DNA of 64,000 nt, taken from positions 1-64,000 of the forward strand of contig NZ_ASJR01000001.1 in the NCBI RefSeq assembly GCF_000474745.1. Direction: 5' to 3'. The DNA is from Chitinivibrio alkaliphilus ACht1. Its GTDB lineage: Bacteria; Fibrobacterota; Chitinivibrionia; Chitinivibrionales; Chitinivibrionaceae. Below are positions 10,301 through 18,574 of the stretch, one piece after another. The stretch's first letter is position 1; every line of letters begins with the position of its first letter. The translations under genes were made by a program, and so were the position numbers. The notes beneath the pieces are model-generated. The model did not search any database. It saw only the letters and a list, made by a program, of their open reading frames with translations, and was not told where the DNA came from.

Positions 10301-10758
10301 TGCGGGAGATGGAGTTTTATTTCTCCCTTGAAAGCAGGAGTGATTTTTCCCGTATCGGGGAGGTGATGCACCGTCATTTTGGATATGATTTTACCCCCCG
10401 ACGGGAGCATATGCCCGGATTCATCAAGGGTTTTATCGACCTGATCTTTGAATATGCGGGGCAGTATTATATCCTTGACTGGAAAAGCAACAGCCTGGGC
10501 AGAGAGCTCTTTCTCTATGAAAATACCAGCCTTGAACAAGCTATGTGTGATAGTAACTATCACTTTCAATACGCGCTGTACACCCTTGCCTTAAAACGAT
10601 ATATGGAATCAAGGGGTATTGATTTTTTACGCCGTTTCGGTGGGGTGTACTATCTTTTCCTTCGCGGGGTACGGGAAGGAACATCAACCGGGGTGTATTA
10701 CGCACCGCCAAAGAAGGTATTGTCTGTGGTGGATGAGCTTGAGAAGTTTTTTGGGTGA
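7396..10758 (+). CDS. recB: Exodeoxyribonuclease V subunit beta RecB
   Basis: A 1120-residue RecB, the 3'-5' UvrD-like helicase fused to the RecBCD nuclease. Walker A is DASAGTGKTYS near residue 20. Helicase motifs include LVLTFTKAATREIQ, FIDEFQDTDQRQFEI (about 390), IGDPKQSIYGWRGADL, IVTIHKSKGLTYDHVF and YVAMTRARFSCTL. The nuclease domain shows FIKGFIDLIFEYAGQYYILDWKSNS at about residues 1010-1030, with the conserved Asp-Asp-Lys arrangement. Residues about 196-215 are a perfect 10-residue tandem duplication in a charged, coiled-coil-like insertion. It starts inside the end of recC (4-base overlap). The subunit looks intact although recD in the same operon is frame-disrupted. Confidence 0.94.
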   Translation: MNPQTFDVRKVPLSKISMVDASAGTGKTYSIALLVIRLILEKDMDIRTILVLTFTKAATREIQGRIQAFLQELHNCCEYPKKINDSPLHACLPRDPEQRREAQRQIARALLFIDEAPIYTIHGFCQKMLSTHPFETGNLFSPVVLEDSAELHTRFINVWWRKCMAHSKPRHLHLLAPHILHREKLSPLVSAILAGKEIDPPKEVDKEIDPPKEVDIERALTEKEEALSRCEEERQKLCNDEAALEELRAVLIEERAKKRAKFIETLLQVLETHCTPKDLIKEIFTQAGDVRKDIARRENLMETELISTLISLRNKEKECKADSDKQCLCAAQHLAWIMAQAAAHDIRQYKREHSLLEFDDLIFHLHRVVCDESPRGRAAAEAISRDYNALFIDEFQDTDQRQFEILNALFGEKPCFYIGDPKQSIYGWRGADLDTYFMVRREKIDALYSMKECFRSTPNLVSSFNTFFGATDSFFEHPELSYTEVEGKNDTPWDTPPLTVYTGGAKRDEIIALSADRITQFLIEHREVSLEKCAVLVRAHREAADIKAALARRGVPAVTIDDSSLFATKAAEDLQGVLEALVSGEDRQFRRALISPLCGFSAQDIAAMPAETYEEHLRRFRLFAQIWEEHGLAAALTALISEYALRERVFVYSSLEQGERFFADLMHLMDCLVFETVKNGLTVEEQLLFLQRQIGKETSQKRRVENDSNSLQIVTIHKSKGLTYDHVFCPFLNASEKKKPSPLTLVKTDRGYRFIDFDQDQAYLKKEALQENRRLIYVAMTRARFSCTLCIGKKVKDGTVNLAEGALKECVENVQDNSAIQIIPLDVQDITDVRYTAPEEILPGTKRELKHRENLRSQRDVSSFSALSNMHGLPPEGLDERAGSAYDEWIFTRRGGALLGNFLHDIFETIDFTAPAREDILQCGKKHPLVFTPEDMPRYEELCRHTLGAGRPGEKTGFSLGEIPRQDTLREMEFYFSLESRSDFSRIGEVMHRHFGYDFTPRREHMPGFIKGFIDLIFEYAGQYYILDWKSNSLGRELFLYENTSLEQAMCDSNYHFQYALYTLALKRYMESRGIDFLRRFGGVYYLFLRGVREGTSTGVYYAPPKKVLSVVDELEKFFG
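7981..8040 (+). repeat. Perfect 30-base tandem duplication inside recB
   Basis: Bases 7981-8010 and 8011-8040 are identical. They encode KEIDPPKEVD twice in frame within the RecB helicase domain insertion. A C6 run lies in each copy. The absence of any mismatch suggests a recent slippage or unequal-crossover event, or an assembly duplication. Confidence 0.97.
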
Positions 10759-10824
10759 GGGGGAAAACCTCTATGGGGTGTATTAGATTTAACGGTATGC
10801 ATACAATTTAAACAGGGATATACT

Positions 10825-11730
10825 ATGATTAAATTTGGTAAGACCATAAAACTGTTTCTCATGGACGCTGACCCGGAGGGGCGCATGGTGTGTGAACTCT
10901 CCAACTGGACCGGCAAAGCATACAGAATTCCCCGTGGCAGGGTAAAGGATTGTGCAGATCGGGAGGAATTACGCTCTACAGCGGTGTATTTGCTCTTTGG
11001 AAAGGCGGACTCCTCCGCCTCACGGCCCAAAGTATATATCGGTGAAGCGGAAAATGTATACAATCGCCTTGTGCAGCATGTTGCTGAAAAAGAATACTGG
11101 AATGAATCTGTGGTGTTTATCAGTAAAGATGAGAATCTCAACAAAGCCCATATTAAGTATCTTGAATCCCGATTGCATGAGATAGCTCTTCAGGCTGATA
11201 GGTATGATCTAGAAAACGGAAATACTCCCACACGATCTTCGATTTCAGAAGCCGATCAGGCAGAGATGGAAGAGTTTATTCAGTATGTGAAAATGTTGGT
11301 AAATACCATGGGGTTCAAGGTCTTTGAACCTATTGTCCGGCAGGATGATACCAGTGGAAATGACATCACGCTCTATGTTTCAAATTCCCGTGGGGCCAAT
11401 GCCCGGGGCAAACGAGTTTCGGATGGTTTTGTTGTATATATGGGATCAGAAATTGCACAAAACCCCGTTGCTTCTTTTACCAAAGGGTTCAGCACCCTGA
11501 GAGATGACCTGCTGGCAAAAAAGATTGTTGTGGAACAAGGGGATACACTTGTCTTGCAGGAAGACTATCTTTTCAGTAGCCCCTCTGCTGCTGCGGCGGT
11601 TGTTTTGGGAAGAAGTGCAAACGGGTTGGTGGAATGGAAAGATAGTTCAGGTATTGATCTGAAAACAATTGAGACGGCGGAAATACGAGATGCTGAGACA
11701 GAACTTTCTCAAAAGAATGAGTCATGTTGA
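10825..11730 (+). CDS. GIY-YIG nuclease family protein with DUF4357
   Basis: A 301-residue protein. Residues about 50-120 match a GIY-YIG module: AVYLLFG, then KVYIGEAENVYNRLVQH with the catalytic-type Arg, and the glutamate of YLESRLHEIA. The C-terminal half (about residues 195-290), with GFVVYMGSEIA and LRDDLLAKKIV, fits DUF4357, which often accompanies GIY-YIG domains in stand-alone bacterial proteins. The function of this architecture is not established; a DNA-cleaving or restriction/repair role is an inference. It follows recB by 66 bases on the same strand and precedes rmuC, inside a run of nuclease genes. An ATG-opened 47-codon frame at 11769-11912 in the gap to rmuC has no clear ribosome-binding site and is not called. 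Confidence 0.8.
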   Translation: MIKFGKTIKLFLMDADPEGRMVCELSNWTGKAYRIPRGRVKDCADREELRSTAVYLLFGKADSSASRPKVYIGEAENVYNRLVQHVAEKEYWNESVVFISKDENLNKAHIKYLESRLHEIALQADRYDLENGNTPTRSSISEADQAEMEEFIQYVKMLVNTMGFKVFEPIVRQDDTSGNDITLYVSNSRGANARGKRVSDGFVVYMGSEIAQNPVASFTKGFSTLRDDLLAKKIVVEQGDTLVLQEDYLFSSPSAAAAVVLGRSANGLVEWKDSSGIDLKTIETAEIRDAETELSQKNESC

Positions 11731-11890
11731 TCCAAGATATTTTCATGACTTCCATGTATTAGCATTGGATGAGCAGAAAAAGGTATTGCGTTCCCCGAAA
11801 GTTGTTGTCTGTTGATGATGATATGGAACGTTTCTTTCATATATTACCTGAAACGGGTGGTTACCCCGAAGAAATAAAGGAGCCGTGTGT

Positions 11891-13255
11891 ATGGAAATCT
11901 TCTTACTGGTAACGTTACTTCTCATACAAATAGCAGTGATTGTATTTGTATTGCTTCGTAAAAAACAGCTTCTGCATGGCAAAGACGCATCGCAGGCAAT
12001 TGAATTTCGTGTTCGGAATACTGAGCTGGAGAAACGTATTGAAGAATTACAATCACAGCTGAATGAAGCTTCTGAAATAGAACAGAAACTACAGGATGAA
12101 CTGAGAAATAAGGCGAGTGAAATTGCTTCACTTACAACAGAAAATGAGTCCCTGAAAAAACAGGCTGTGCAAAGGGAAGAGGATCTTAAAAAGTCAAAGG
12201 AAGAGTTGGCCCAACAGTTTAAACTCCTCTCTGCTGATATTCTGAAAGAACAAGCAAGTCAATTTACCACCCAAAATAAGCAGTCTGTTGAAGAGCTTCT
12301 GAAACCGATGCGTGAACATCTTGATAAATTTAAGAAGGAGACTGAAGAGTTTTACATAAAGACAGGAAAAGAAAATCATACGCTTTCTAAAAGGCTTGGC
12401 GATTTACTGGAAATGAATAATCGGCTTTCAGAAGATGCCACGAACCTTACCAATGCGCTCAAAAGAGATAGTAAGGCACAGGGAAACTGGGGGGAAGTAA
12501 TTCTCGAACGTATCCTTGAAAGTACGGGGCTGCAAAAGGGGATTCATTTTACTCCTCAGGAGACTCATACAAATGAAGCGGGAAGAAAAATGTATCCTGA
12601 TGTGGTACTGCAACTTCCTGAGAAGCGACACTTAGTGATCGACTCAAAGGTTTCTTTGACCGCCTATGAACGGTTTTCCGTAGCAAATGACGAACACAGT
12701 CAAAAAGAAGCACTCAAAAGCCATCTTATTTCAATTAGAAAGCATATTGATGAGTTAAGTGAGAAGGATTACCAGAAACTACATGGAACGGCATCTCCTG
12801 ATTTTGTTGTTATGTTCATCCCCATTGAGCCGGCATTTATTCAAGCCATAGCATCGGATGAATCACTTTGGCAGTATGCCTGGAAAAAGAATATTCTCCT
12901 CGTTAGTCCATCGTCTCTTCTCTTTGTTACACGGATTGTACTGCAACTGTGGCGACAGGAGGATCAAAAAGAGAATATTGAAGAAATTGTAAAACGTGGA
13001 GCAAAGCTTTACGAAAAGCTGCATAGTTTCGTCACGAATTTTGAAAAAGTCGGTGCATCTATTGAAACTGCTCAAAAAACGTATACCCATGCGTACGGGC
13101 AACTTATTGCCGGTCGGGGAAATGCAGTCAGACAAGCGGAGATGTTGAAAGAGTTGGGGGTTGAAACAAAAAAGAGCTACCACGGAAAATGCGTGAAGAA
13201 GCGTTGGGTGCTCACCTTGAACTTGATGAAAGTGAGTGAGTTATTTTTGTTTTAG
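11891..13255 (+). CDS. rmuC: RmuC family DNA recombination protein, C-terminal frame break
   Basis: An N-terminal membrane anchor (about residues 2-20), a long coiled coil (about 35-150) and the RmuC core, with KAQGNWGEVILERILESTGL and DVVLQLPEKRHLVIDSKVSLTAYE. The core belongs to the PD-(D/E)XK-like fold. The family limits inversions in E. coli, and its exact biochemistry is uncertain. ATG 11891 is preferred because AAGGAG lies 8 bases upstream. After LKELGVETKK at the A6 run 13168-13173, the frame continues as SYHGKCVKKRW. One extra base would instead give ELPRKMREEALGAHLELDESE and stop at 13239, which is more RmuC-like. This points to a single-base deletion or sequence error that alters only the last 20-odd residues. 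Confidence 0.88.
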   Translation: MEIFLLVTLLLIQIAVIVFVLLRKKQLLHGKDASQAIEFRVRNTELEKRIEELQSQLNEASEIEQKLQDELRNKASEIASLTTENESLKKQAVQREEDLKKSKEELAQQFKLLSADILKEQASQFTTQNKQSVEELLKPMREHLDKFKKETEEFYIKTGKENHTLSKRLGDLLEMNNRLSEDATNLTNALKRDSKAQGNWGEVILERILESTGLQKGIHFTPQETHTNEAGRKMYPDVVLQLPEKRHLVIDSKVSLTAYERFSVANDEHSQKEALKSHLISIRKHIDELSEKDYQKLHGTASPDFVVMFIPIEPAFIQAIASDESLWQYAWKKNILLVSPSSLLFVTRIVLQLWRQEDQKENIEEIVKRGAKLYEKLHSFVTNFEKVGASIETAQKTYTHAYGQLIAGRGNAVRQAEMLKELGVETKKSYHGKCVKKRWVLTLNLMKVSELFLF

Positions 13256-13342
13256 GAATCACTACTTGATCTGAAAATGAATTCATTCTTTTTCTTCCAC
13301 GCTAAGGGTTCATGCAGTATAATGTGATTTAAGGAGAGCTCT

Positions 13343-13804
13343 ATGGATACAAGGTATGAACATACACAGACAGGATATGGTATTATCAGTGTCATAACGG
13401 CAGGACTTGTTTTTATTACGGGGCGCATGGTTGTTTCCGGTTTTAGTTGGATTGGCCTGGCAACCCTGCTTGTCCTTGCGGCAGTTTTGGCACTTTTTTA
13501 TTCCCTCACGGTTACAATTACAGATACTATGCTTTTTGTGCAATTTGGCTCCGGGGGTATTGGAAAGAAGTTCAGGATAAGGGATATTGACTCCTGTCGC
13601 CGTGTAAAAACCCCCTGGTATTATGGTTGGGGAATCCGTCTGATACCCCGGGGATTACTCTATGCTGTTTCAGGAGTGCGCGCCCTTGAGATACGCATGA
13701 AAAACGGTAGAATATATCCAATTGGCACCGATGCCCCTGCTGAGTTTGAGAAGGCTCTTCAGGAGGCTATTAAGAAAGGTCTGGAAGGCGGTGGGGCATC
13801 ATGA
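13343..13804 (+). CDS. Small membrane protein with PH-like domain
   Basis: A 153-residue protein with two adjacent hydrophobic segments at about residues 11-30 and 34-55, followed by a soluble domain with VTITDTMLFVQFGSGGIGKKF and ALEIRMKNGRIYPIGTDAP. This resembles the bacterial PH-like/YcxB-type membrane protein pattern, but no catalytic motif is visible and I do not recognise a specific family. AAGGAGAGCTCT precedes the ATG at 13343. The stop overlaps the start of the DUF91-type nuclease gene by 4 bases (ATGA), so the two are probably co-translated and may act together. Confidence 0.7.
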   Translation: MDTRYEHTQTGYGIISVITAGLVFITGRMVVSGFSWIGLATLLVLAAVLALFYSLTVTITDTMLFVQFGSGGIGKKFRIRDIDSCRRVKTPWYYGWGIRLIPRGLLYAVSGVRALEIRMKNGRIYPIGTDAPAEFEKALQEAIKKGLEGGGAS

Positions 13805-14853
13805 AAGTGTATGGTATAGAAGAGAACGGGCGGTTTGCTGAATATGTAAAAACACCCTTTCAGGCAGAGCATGAAGAGGTTGTTCTTGAAGATTGGATGG
13901 AGAAGAATCCCCATAATATTATTGCAGATGATACGATATTGATTATCGGACGGCAGGTGGCCACTGATATGGGAGGGTTTATAGACCTTCTCGGTCTTAA
14001 CAGAAGGGGAGATATAGTTGTTATTGAATTGAAACGGGATAGAACCCCCCGCGATACCATTGCACAATCCCTGGACTATGCTTCCTTTGCTGCAAAGCTG
14101 GACTCCTCTCAGATCGAAGGCATACTGAGATCCTATGTGCAGGATTAATCCCTCCATCTTGCAGAATACCATCGTGAATATTTTACTCTTTCAGACAGTG
14201 AAGCTGTATCATTTAATAAGGATCAACATATTGTAATAGTTGGTCAGAATATCACCCCGCAGATAAAGCAGACTGCAATTTTTCTTTCTTCACGGGGGAT
14301 ACGGGTAAGCTGTGTGGAATTTACGTTTTTTCAGACAACTGCGGGCACCCGCCTTTTATCTCAGGAAATAGTTGTGGGAGCAGAACATCACAAGGTAGAC
14401 GGAGTGACCTCACAGTCCTTGCCGATGATTACTGAAAAAGAGTTTCTTGCATCCGCCGATGAATACGGCAGGCCTCTTTTTTCACGGATAATAGGGTTGG
14501 CACAGGAAAAATCACTGCCTGTTCACTGGGGGACAAAGGGGTTTTCATTGAATGCTGATTATAAGGGAACTCATGTGGCAATCTGCCTTGTATATCCCCC
14601 CGACTCGGTATATAGGCAAACAATTCGTACAGCCCTCTATGCACGGGGAGGGGTGGAGAGAAAAACCGCTGTGCCCGCAGAGACTATTGCCAGGCTTAAA
14701 AAACAGGCAGAAGCGATTGGGGTTTTTACTTCTGCCGGTGAGGATCTAAAATGTCATATTACGCGGGATCTTTCTCATACTGAAATAGAAGATATACTGC
14801 ATTGGTGTTTGTCTGTTGCCGGTGAAATAAAAAAATACGGTCTCAAGGAGTAG
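13801..14853 (+). pseudogene. DUF91/NucS-like endonuclease gene interrupted by an in-frame TAA
   Basis: Residues 1-115 carry the nuclease core, with VATDMGGFIDLLGLNRRGDIVVIELKR (catalytic-type D, E-x-K) and TPRDTIAQSLDYASFAAKL. This is the pattern of DUF91/NucS-like and related PD-(D/E)XK nucleases. TAA at 14146-14148 ends the frame after SYVQD. The same reading frame continues without another stop as SLHLAEYHREYFTLSDSEA, then IVIVGQNITPQIKQTA and the C-terminal domain, until TAG at 14853. One substitution (for example TAT/TAC to TAA) explains the break, giving an original product of about 350 residues. The downstream ATG at 14314 is internal, so a separate second gene is unlikely. It could be a pseudogene, a sequence error or a truncated functional core. 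Confidence 0.8.
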
Positions 14854-14997
14854 ATGTTTCTGGCAAAGCAGTTTTGTGCAGACTGTTTTTCTGCTGTTTT
14901 TGTGGGTTTTGTTCTTTGGAACGTGTTGTCTAACGATAAGATAAGCAAAAAGGTCGCTGAGAAAATGGCATATATCTGTACACGTGTATCAGATTAA
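14854..14997 (+). CDS. Possible 47-residue hydrophobic small protein
   Basis: The frame opens with ATG one base after the preceding stop and has AAGGAG overlapping that gene's end, though only about 3 bases from the start. It encodes MFLAKQFCADCFSAVFVGFV and then a short charged tail, consistent with one membrane segment. The short frame and tight ribosome-binding spacing make this speculative. The following 14998-15164 shows no convincing gene. Confidence 0.3.
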   Translation: MFLAKQFCADCFSAVFVGFVLWNVLSNDKISKKVAEKMAYICTRVSD

Positions 14998-15164
14998 AAT
15001 ATTGTAAAAAGCGGAGAATATCGTGTGTACGCTTGTGGAAATAGATAATATGGATGACCACAACTGTACGTCCCACGGTGCTTCACCTCAATCCTCCACC
15101 CGTCCGTAACTCTTTCATATAAGCACCATTCAGAAGGGTACGACAGAATTTAAAGCGTAACAAA

Positions 15165-15356
15165 GCCCTCGTGTATCCACGAGGCAGGGTCTGAAGAGAA
15201 AATGATGCCTCGTGTACCCACGAGGCGGGATCCGAAGGGAAAATGGTGCCCTCGTGTACCCACGAGGCGGTGTCTGAAGAGAAAGTGGTGCCCTCGTGCA
15301 TCCACGAGAGGTGATCAGAGCAAAAAAGTAGAGCCTCATCTTTCGACGAGTCGGGG
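15165..15356. repeat. Tandem array of about 42-base hairpin units
   Basis: Units begin at 15165, 15207, 15248, 15290 and 15333 (the last degenerate), with spacings of 42, 41, 42 and 43 bases. Units 1-3 contain the 8-base stem GCCTCGTG/CACGAGGC closed by TACC or TATC, followed by a conserved tail like GGTCTGAAGAGAAAATGGT. Unit 4 keeps a shorter stem, and unit 5 retains only part of it. The array lies between the interrupted nuclease locus and the eamA stop, and its last unit enters the eamA 3' end. Varying unit length argues against a coding repeat. It could be a REP/BIME-like element, a multi-hairpin RNA 3' end or a protein-binding array. Confidence 0.85.
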
Positions 15357-16223
15357 CGTTTGTTTCGGGGGAGTGCTTTTGATGGTGGTTACGGTGATCA
15401 GTATCATTCCCATTCCCACAAGTTGTACTACCGTAAGTGTTTCTGAAAGAATAAATACTCCGAACAGGGAGGCCGTAACTGGCTCGACCATTGCGGCTAT
15501 TGATGCTACGGCAGGGGTGGTATGCCTAAGCCCATATATATAAATGATAAAGGAGAGACCCGCCCCGAAGATTCCCAGGAATGCAAATAAAGGCCAGTGT
15601 GGCGTGGGGTCACGGGGGACAGTTTGCGAAAGATGCGCCACGGGAAAAAGCAGAAGGGTGAGCACCGTAAAGGCGATGGATAAAATGGTTTGGGGGCTTG
15701 CATGGGGGGAGGCGTATTTAAAGCCGAAGATGAACAGGGCGTAGGAACCTGCAGAAAGGAGACCAGCCGCTACTCCGCGGGGCGTTACCTCTGCAGGAGT
15801 CACGGCGTATGCCCCCGTCAGAAGTAGAATGCCGAGGATAACGCAGAAAAGGGACGCTGTTTTTTTGACCGTGGGGTGTTCAAGGCGGAGTATGCAAGAG
15901 AGAAGGTATACAAAAACGGGAGCGCAGTACATAAGGGCCGCCGCAACGGCCACACTGCCCTCGGCAATGCTGATAAAATAAAAGGTGAAATTGCCCGCAA
16001 CTCCCAGGCCCGCTACTGCCGACCATACCCATACCCGTGGACGGAGTATCCCGCTATTACGGGGGCGTATACCCAGCCAGATAAGCACACAGACAAGGCC
16101 CATAGCCCCGCGGTAAAAGGCAATATTTGTGGCGTCCCATCCATATGCCGTGAGGAGGCCGGCTACTCCCCCGGAAAGGCCCCAGAAGAGCGCCGCGATG
16201 ACTACTAAAATAGTGCTTTTCAT
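15336..16223 (-). CDS. EamA/DMT-family inner-membrane transporter
   Basis: A 295-residue protein of ten hydrophobic helices in two EamA repeats. It opens with STILVVIAALFWGLSGGVAG, and the second repeat is marked by FAFLGIFGAGLSFIIYIYGL and VASIAAMVEPVTASLFGVFIL, with the family's conserved Glu-Pro. Such proteins export amino acids, metabolites or nucleotides; the substrate is not readable. GGAG lies 5-8 bases before the ATG on the minus strand. The gene is alone on its strand. Its last codons overlap the degenerate final unit of the hairpin array, so the array's transcript-level structure may form at the mRNA 3' end. Confidence 0.88.
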   Translation of the reverse strand: MKSTILVVIAALFWGLSGGVAGLLTAYGWDATNIAFYRGAMGLVCVLIWLGIRPRNSGILRPRVWVWSAVAGLGVAGNFTFYFISIAEGSVAVAAALMYCAPVFVYLLSCILRLEHPTVKKTASLFCVILGILLLTGAYAVTPAEVTPRGVAAGLLSAGSYALFIFGFKYASPHASPQTILSIAFTVLTLLLFPVAHLSQTVPRDPTPHWPLFAFLGIFGAGLSFIIYIYGLRHTTPAVASIAAMVEPVTASLFGVFILSETLTVVQLVGMGMILITVTTIKSTPPKQTPRLVER

Positions 16224-16455
16224 GATTCTCCTACATTATGGGTGATAAGCGTCTTCTCTTGGATATGGGAGCACATGATCAAATTCAATTCCCATCTCGA
16301 TGAAAATACATCACTCCGGCAATATCTCCCATGAATTTTTCTTTTGAGCACTTTGCGGGGGGAGGTGTAGGGGGCTTGTTTATGTCTGCCTGTGGGGAGG
16401 AGATGAAAAAATCCCTGTTACTCTGTATCGGAACGTATATTTTCCTGTAAAAGAT

Positions 16456-16469
16456 CCTGCCCTGGCAGG
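16456..16469. promoter_or_regulatory. Palindrome in the leuC upstream region
   Basis: CCTGCC-CT-GGCAGG forms a perfect 6+6 palindrome about 30 bases before the leuC start, between a weak AT-rich promoter-like stretch near 16430 and the ribosome-binding site AGAGAAGG. It could be an operator or an RNA hairpin near the 5' end. The 275-base region between eamA and leuC shows no other clear feature. Confidence 0.35.
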
Positions 16470-16498
16470 AGTAACTGTCAACAGAGAGAAGGTAGAAT

Positions 16499-17914
16499 AT
16501 GGGAAAAACACTTTTTGAAAAAATATGGGATGCCCATGTGGTGGAGGAGCTGCCCGACGGCACGTCTCTGATCTACATCGACCGGCATCTGGTGCACGAG
16601 GTCACAAGCCCCCAGGCCTTTGAGGGCCTTCGCCTGAAAGGCAAAACCGTACGACAGCCGAAGCTGACCTTTTCCACCATGGATCATAATGTACCCACGG
16701 ACGAGAGTCGCCTCACCATCAGTGATCCCGTTTCACGGGCACAGGTGGAAGCCCTTGAGAAGAATTGTAGTGACTACGGTATTACCCTCTATGGCATTGG
16801 AGATCCTCATCAGGGGATTGTCCATATGATTGGTCCTGAAATGGGTATTACCGTGCCGGGACTCACCCTGGTGTGCGGTGATTCCCACACCTCCACCCAC
16901 GGAGCCTTCGGCTCCCTTGCCTTTGGTATTGGCACCTCCGAGGTGGAACATGTCCTTTCCACTCAAACCCTTCGCCAAAAAAAGCCTAAGACCTTTAAGG
17001 TTGAGTTTACGGGGAGCCTTCCTTCCCACGTTTATTCAAAGGATATGATTCTGAAGCTTATTGCAGAGATCGGCACAGCCGGCGGCACGGGGACGGTCTT
17101 TGAATTTTGCGGAGAAGCCGTGGAAGCTCTTTCCATGGAAGCCCGTATGACCATGTGTAATATGTCCATTGAAGGTGGCGCCCGGGCCGGCCTTATCGCC
17201 CCCGACGAAACAACCTACGCCTATCTGCGTGAAAAAGAGCGGCCCTATGCACCGCAGGGAGAAGAGCTTGAGCGGGCCATTGCAGAGTGGAAAAAGCTTC
17301 CCAGTGATCCCGATGCAGAGTTTGACCGTACCATGACCATCAATGTCTCTTCCCTGTCGCCGCAGGTTTCCTGGGGGACCAGTCCCGGCATGACCATTTC
17401 TGTGGACCAGGCGGTACCGCAGCTGGACGGTGTGCCCGGATACAGTGAGGAGGATGTGAGCAAGGCCCTTGAATACATGGGGCTTGAGCCGGGACAACGC
17501 CTTGAGGATGCCCATCTTGATACGGTATTTATCGGTAGCTGTACCAACGCGCGTATTGAAGATCTTCGTATTGCCGCAGAGATTTTGCGGGGACAAAAGA
17601 AGGCCGACCACATCCGACTTCTCGTGGTACCCGGGTCTCAGCAGGTGCGTCTTCAGGCGGAAGCAGAAGGGCTTGACAAAATCTTTACCGCCGCGGGAGC
17701 TGAGTGGCGCTGGGCCGGATGTAGCATGTGTCTTGCCATGAACCCCGATAAGCTTGAGCCGAAAGAGCGGTGTGCCTCCACATCAAACCGAAATTTTGAA
17801 GGTCGTCAGGGTGCGGGCGGACGTACCCATCTTATGAGCCCTGCCATGGCTGCGACTGCGGCGGTGGCGGGAAAAATCGTTGATATCAGAACCTGGAAAG
17901 GGGGGGCAAAATGA
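16499..17914 (+). CDS. leuC: 3-isopropylmalate dehydratase large subunit
   Basis: The large subunit of the cytosolic [4Fe-4S] isomerase that converts 2-isopropylmalate to 3-isopropylmalate in leucine synthesis. It has 471 residues, the bacterial LeuC (long-form) length. [20 protein letters not shown] is the aconitase signature. The cluster ligands are the cysteine of IGSCTNAR (about residue 347) and the two of [12 protein letters not shown] (about 407 and 410). [11 protein letters not shown] completes the active site. It overlaps leuD by 4 bases. A palindrome lies just upstream. No leuA or leuB is in the window. Confidence 0.97.
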   Translation: MGKTLFEKIWDAHVVEELPDGTSLIYIDRHLVHEVTSPQAFEGLRLKGKTVRQPKLTFSTMDHNVPTDESRLTISDPVSRAQVEALEKNCSDYGITLYGIGDPHQGIVHMIGPEMGITVPGLTLVCGDSHTSTHGAFGSLAFGIGTSEVEHVLSTQTLRQKKPKTFKVEFTGSLPSHVYSKDMILKLIAEIGTAGGTGTVFEFCGEAVEALSMEARMTMCNMSIEGGARAGLIAPDETTYAYLREKERPYAPQGEELERAIAEWKKLPSDPDAEFDRTMTINVSSLSPQVSWGTSPGMTISVDQAVPQLDGVPGYSEEDVSKALEYMGLEPGQRLEDAHLDTVFIGSCTNARIEDLRIAAEILRGQKKADHIRLLVVPGSQQVRLQAEAEGLDKIFTAAGAEWRWAGCSMCLAMNPDKLEPKERCASTSNRNFEGRQGAGGRTHLMSPAMAATAAVAGKIVDIRTWKGGAK

Positions 17915-18546
17915 AACCCTTTACACAGCATCGGGGTATTGTAGCCCCCTTGAATCGTGCCAATGTGGATACGGATCAGATTATACCAAAGCAGTTTTTA
18001 AAATCAATAAAACGAACGGGCTTTGGCCCCAGTGCTTTTTTTGACTGGCGCTATGATAAGGAGGGGGAACTGAATCCAAACTGGGAATATAATCATCCCC
18101 GATATCATCACCGTTCTATTCTGGTAACCCGCAATAATTTTGGCTGTGGTTCCAGCCGTGAACACGCCGTGTGGGCCCTTGCTCAGGACGGACTCCGCGC
18201 CATTATTGCTCCCTATCGGGGCACGGGAGACGGACAGATTCCCGGGTTTGCCGATATTTTTAAAAATAATTGTGCCAAAAACGGCCTGGTCACGGTGGAG
18301 CTTTCCGAAGATGAGGTTGAAGAGATCTTTCAGACGGTCTATGCTGAAGAAGGTCTTGAAGCAACGGTTGATCTTCCTGGACAGAAATTGATTGTCCATG
18401 CCGCAACAGGGGATACCACCTATTCCTTTGACTACGATTCAAGTAATAAGGACAAGCTTATTCGCGGTCTTGATGATATTGAAGAGACTCTGCAATATGA
18501 AGATGCAATCAGTCGCTTTGAAGAGAACCATGAAACATGGATCTAA
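17911..18546 (+). CDS. leuD: 3-isopropylmalate dehydratase small subunit
   Basis: The swivel-domain subunit partnering LeuC, 211 residues. The conserved N-terminus is [20 protein letters not shown], and the substrate-loop motif [16 protein letters not shown] is intact. The start overlaps the leuC stop (ATGA), so subunit synthesis is likely coupled. The next gene on the strand begins 177 bases later, behind its own promoter-like sequence and a terminator hairpin, so leuCD may be a separate transcription unit. Confidence 0.97.
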   Translation: MKPFTQHRGIVAPLNRANVDTDQIIPKQFLKSIKRTGFGPSAFFDWRYDKEGELNPNWEYNHPRYHHRSILVTRNNFGCGSSREHAVWALAQDGLRAIIAPYRGTGDGQIPGFADIFKNNCAKNGLVTVELSEDEVEEIFQTVYAEEGLEATVDLPGQKLIVHAATGDTTYSFDYDSSNKDKLIRGLDDIEETLQYEDAISRFEENHETWI

Positions 18547-18574
18547 TCTCTCAGGGGGGAGTGCTTTTTTCTTC

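Noticed and set aside
14314-14853. Independent gene starting at 14314
   Set aside because: It is in the same frame as the upstream nuclease with continuous coding between the TAA and 14314, so it is the C-terminal part of the interrupted gene.
15083-15339. Repetitive minus-strand peptides across the hairpin array
   Set aside because: Unit lengths of 41-43 bases break the frame between copies, and the conserved feature is the stem, not the codons.
15165-15356. CRISPR interpretation of the hairpin repeats
   Set aside because: The sequence between stems is itself conserved between units, so there are no unique spacers.
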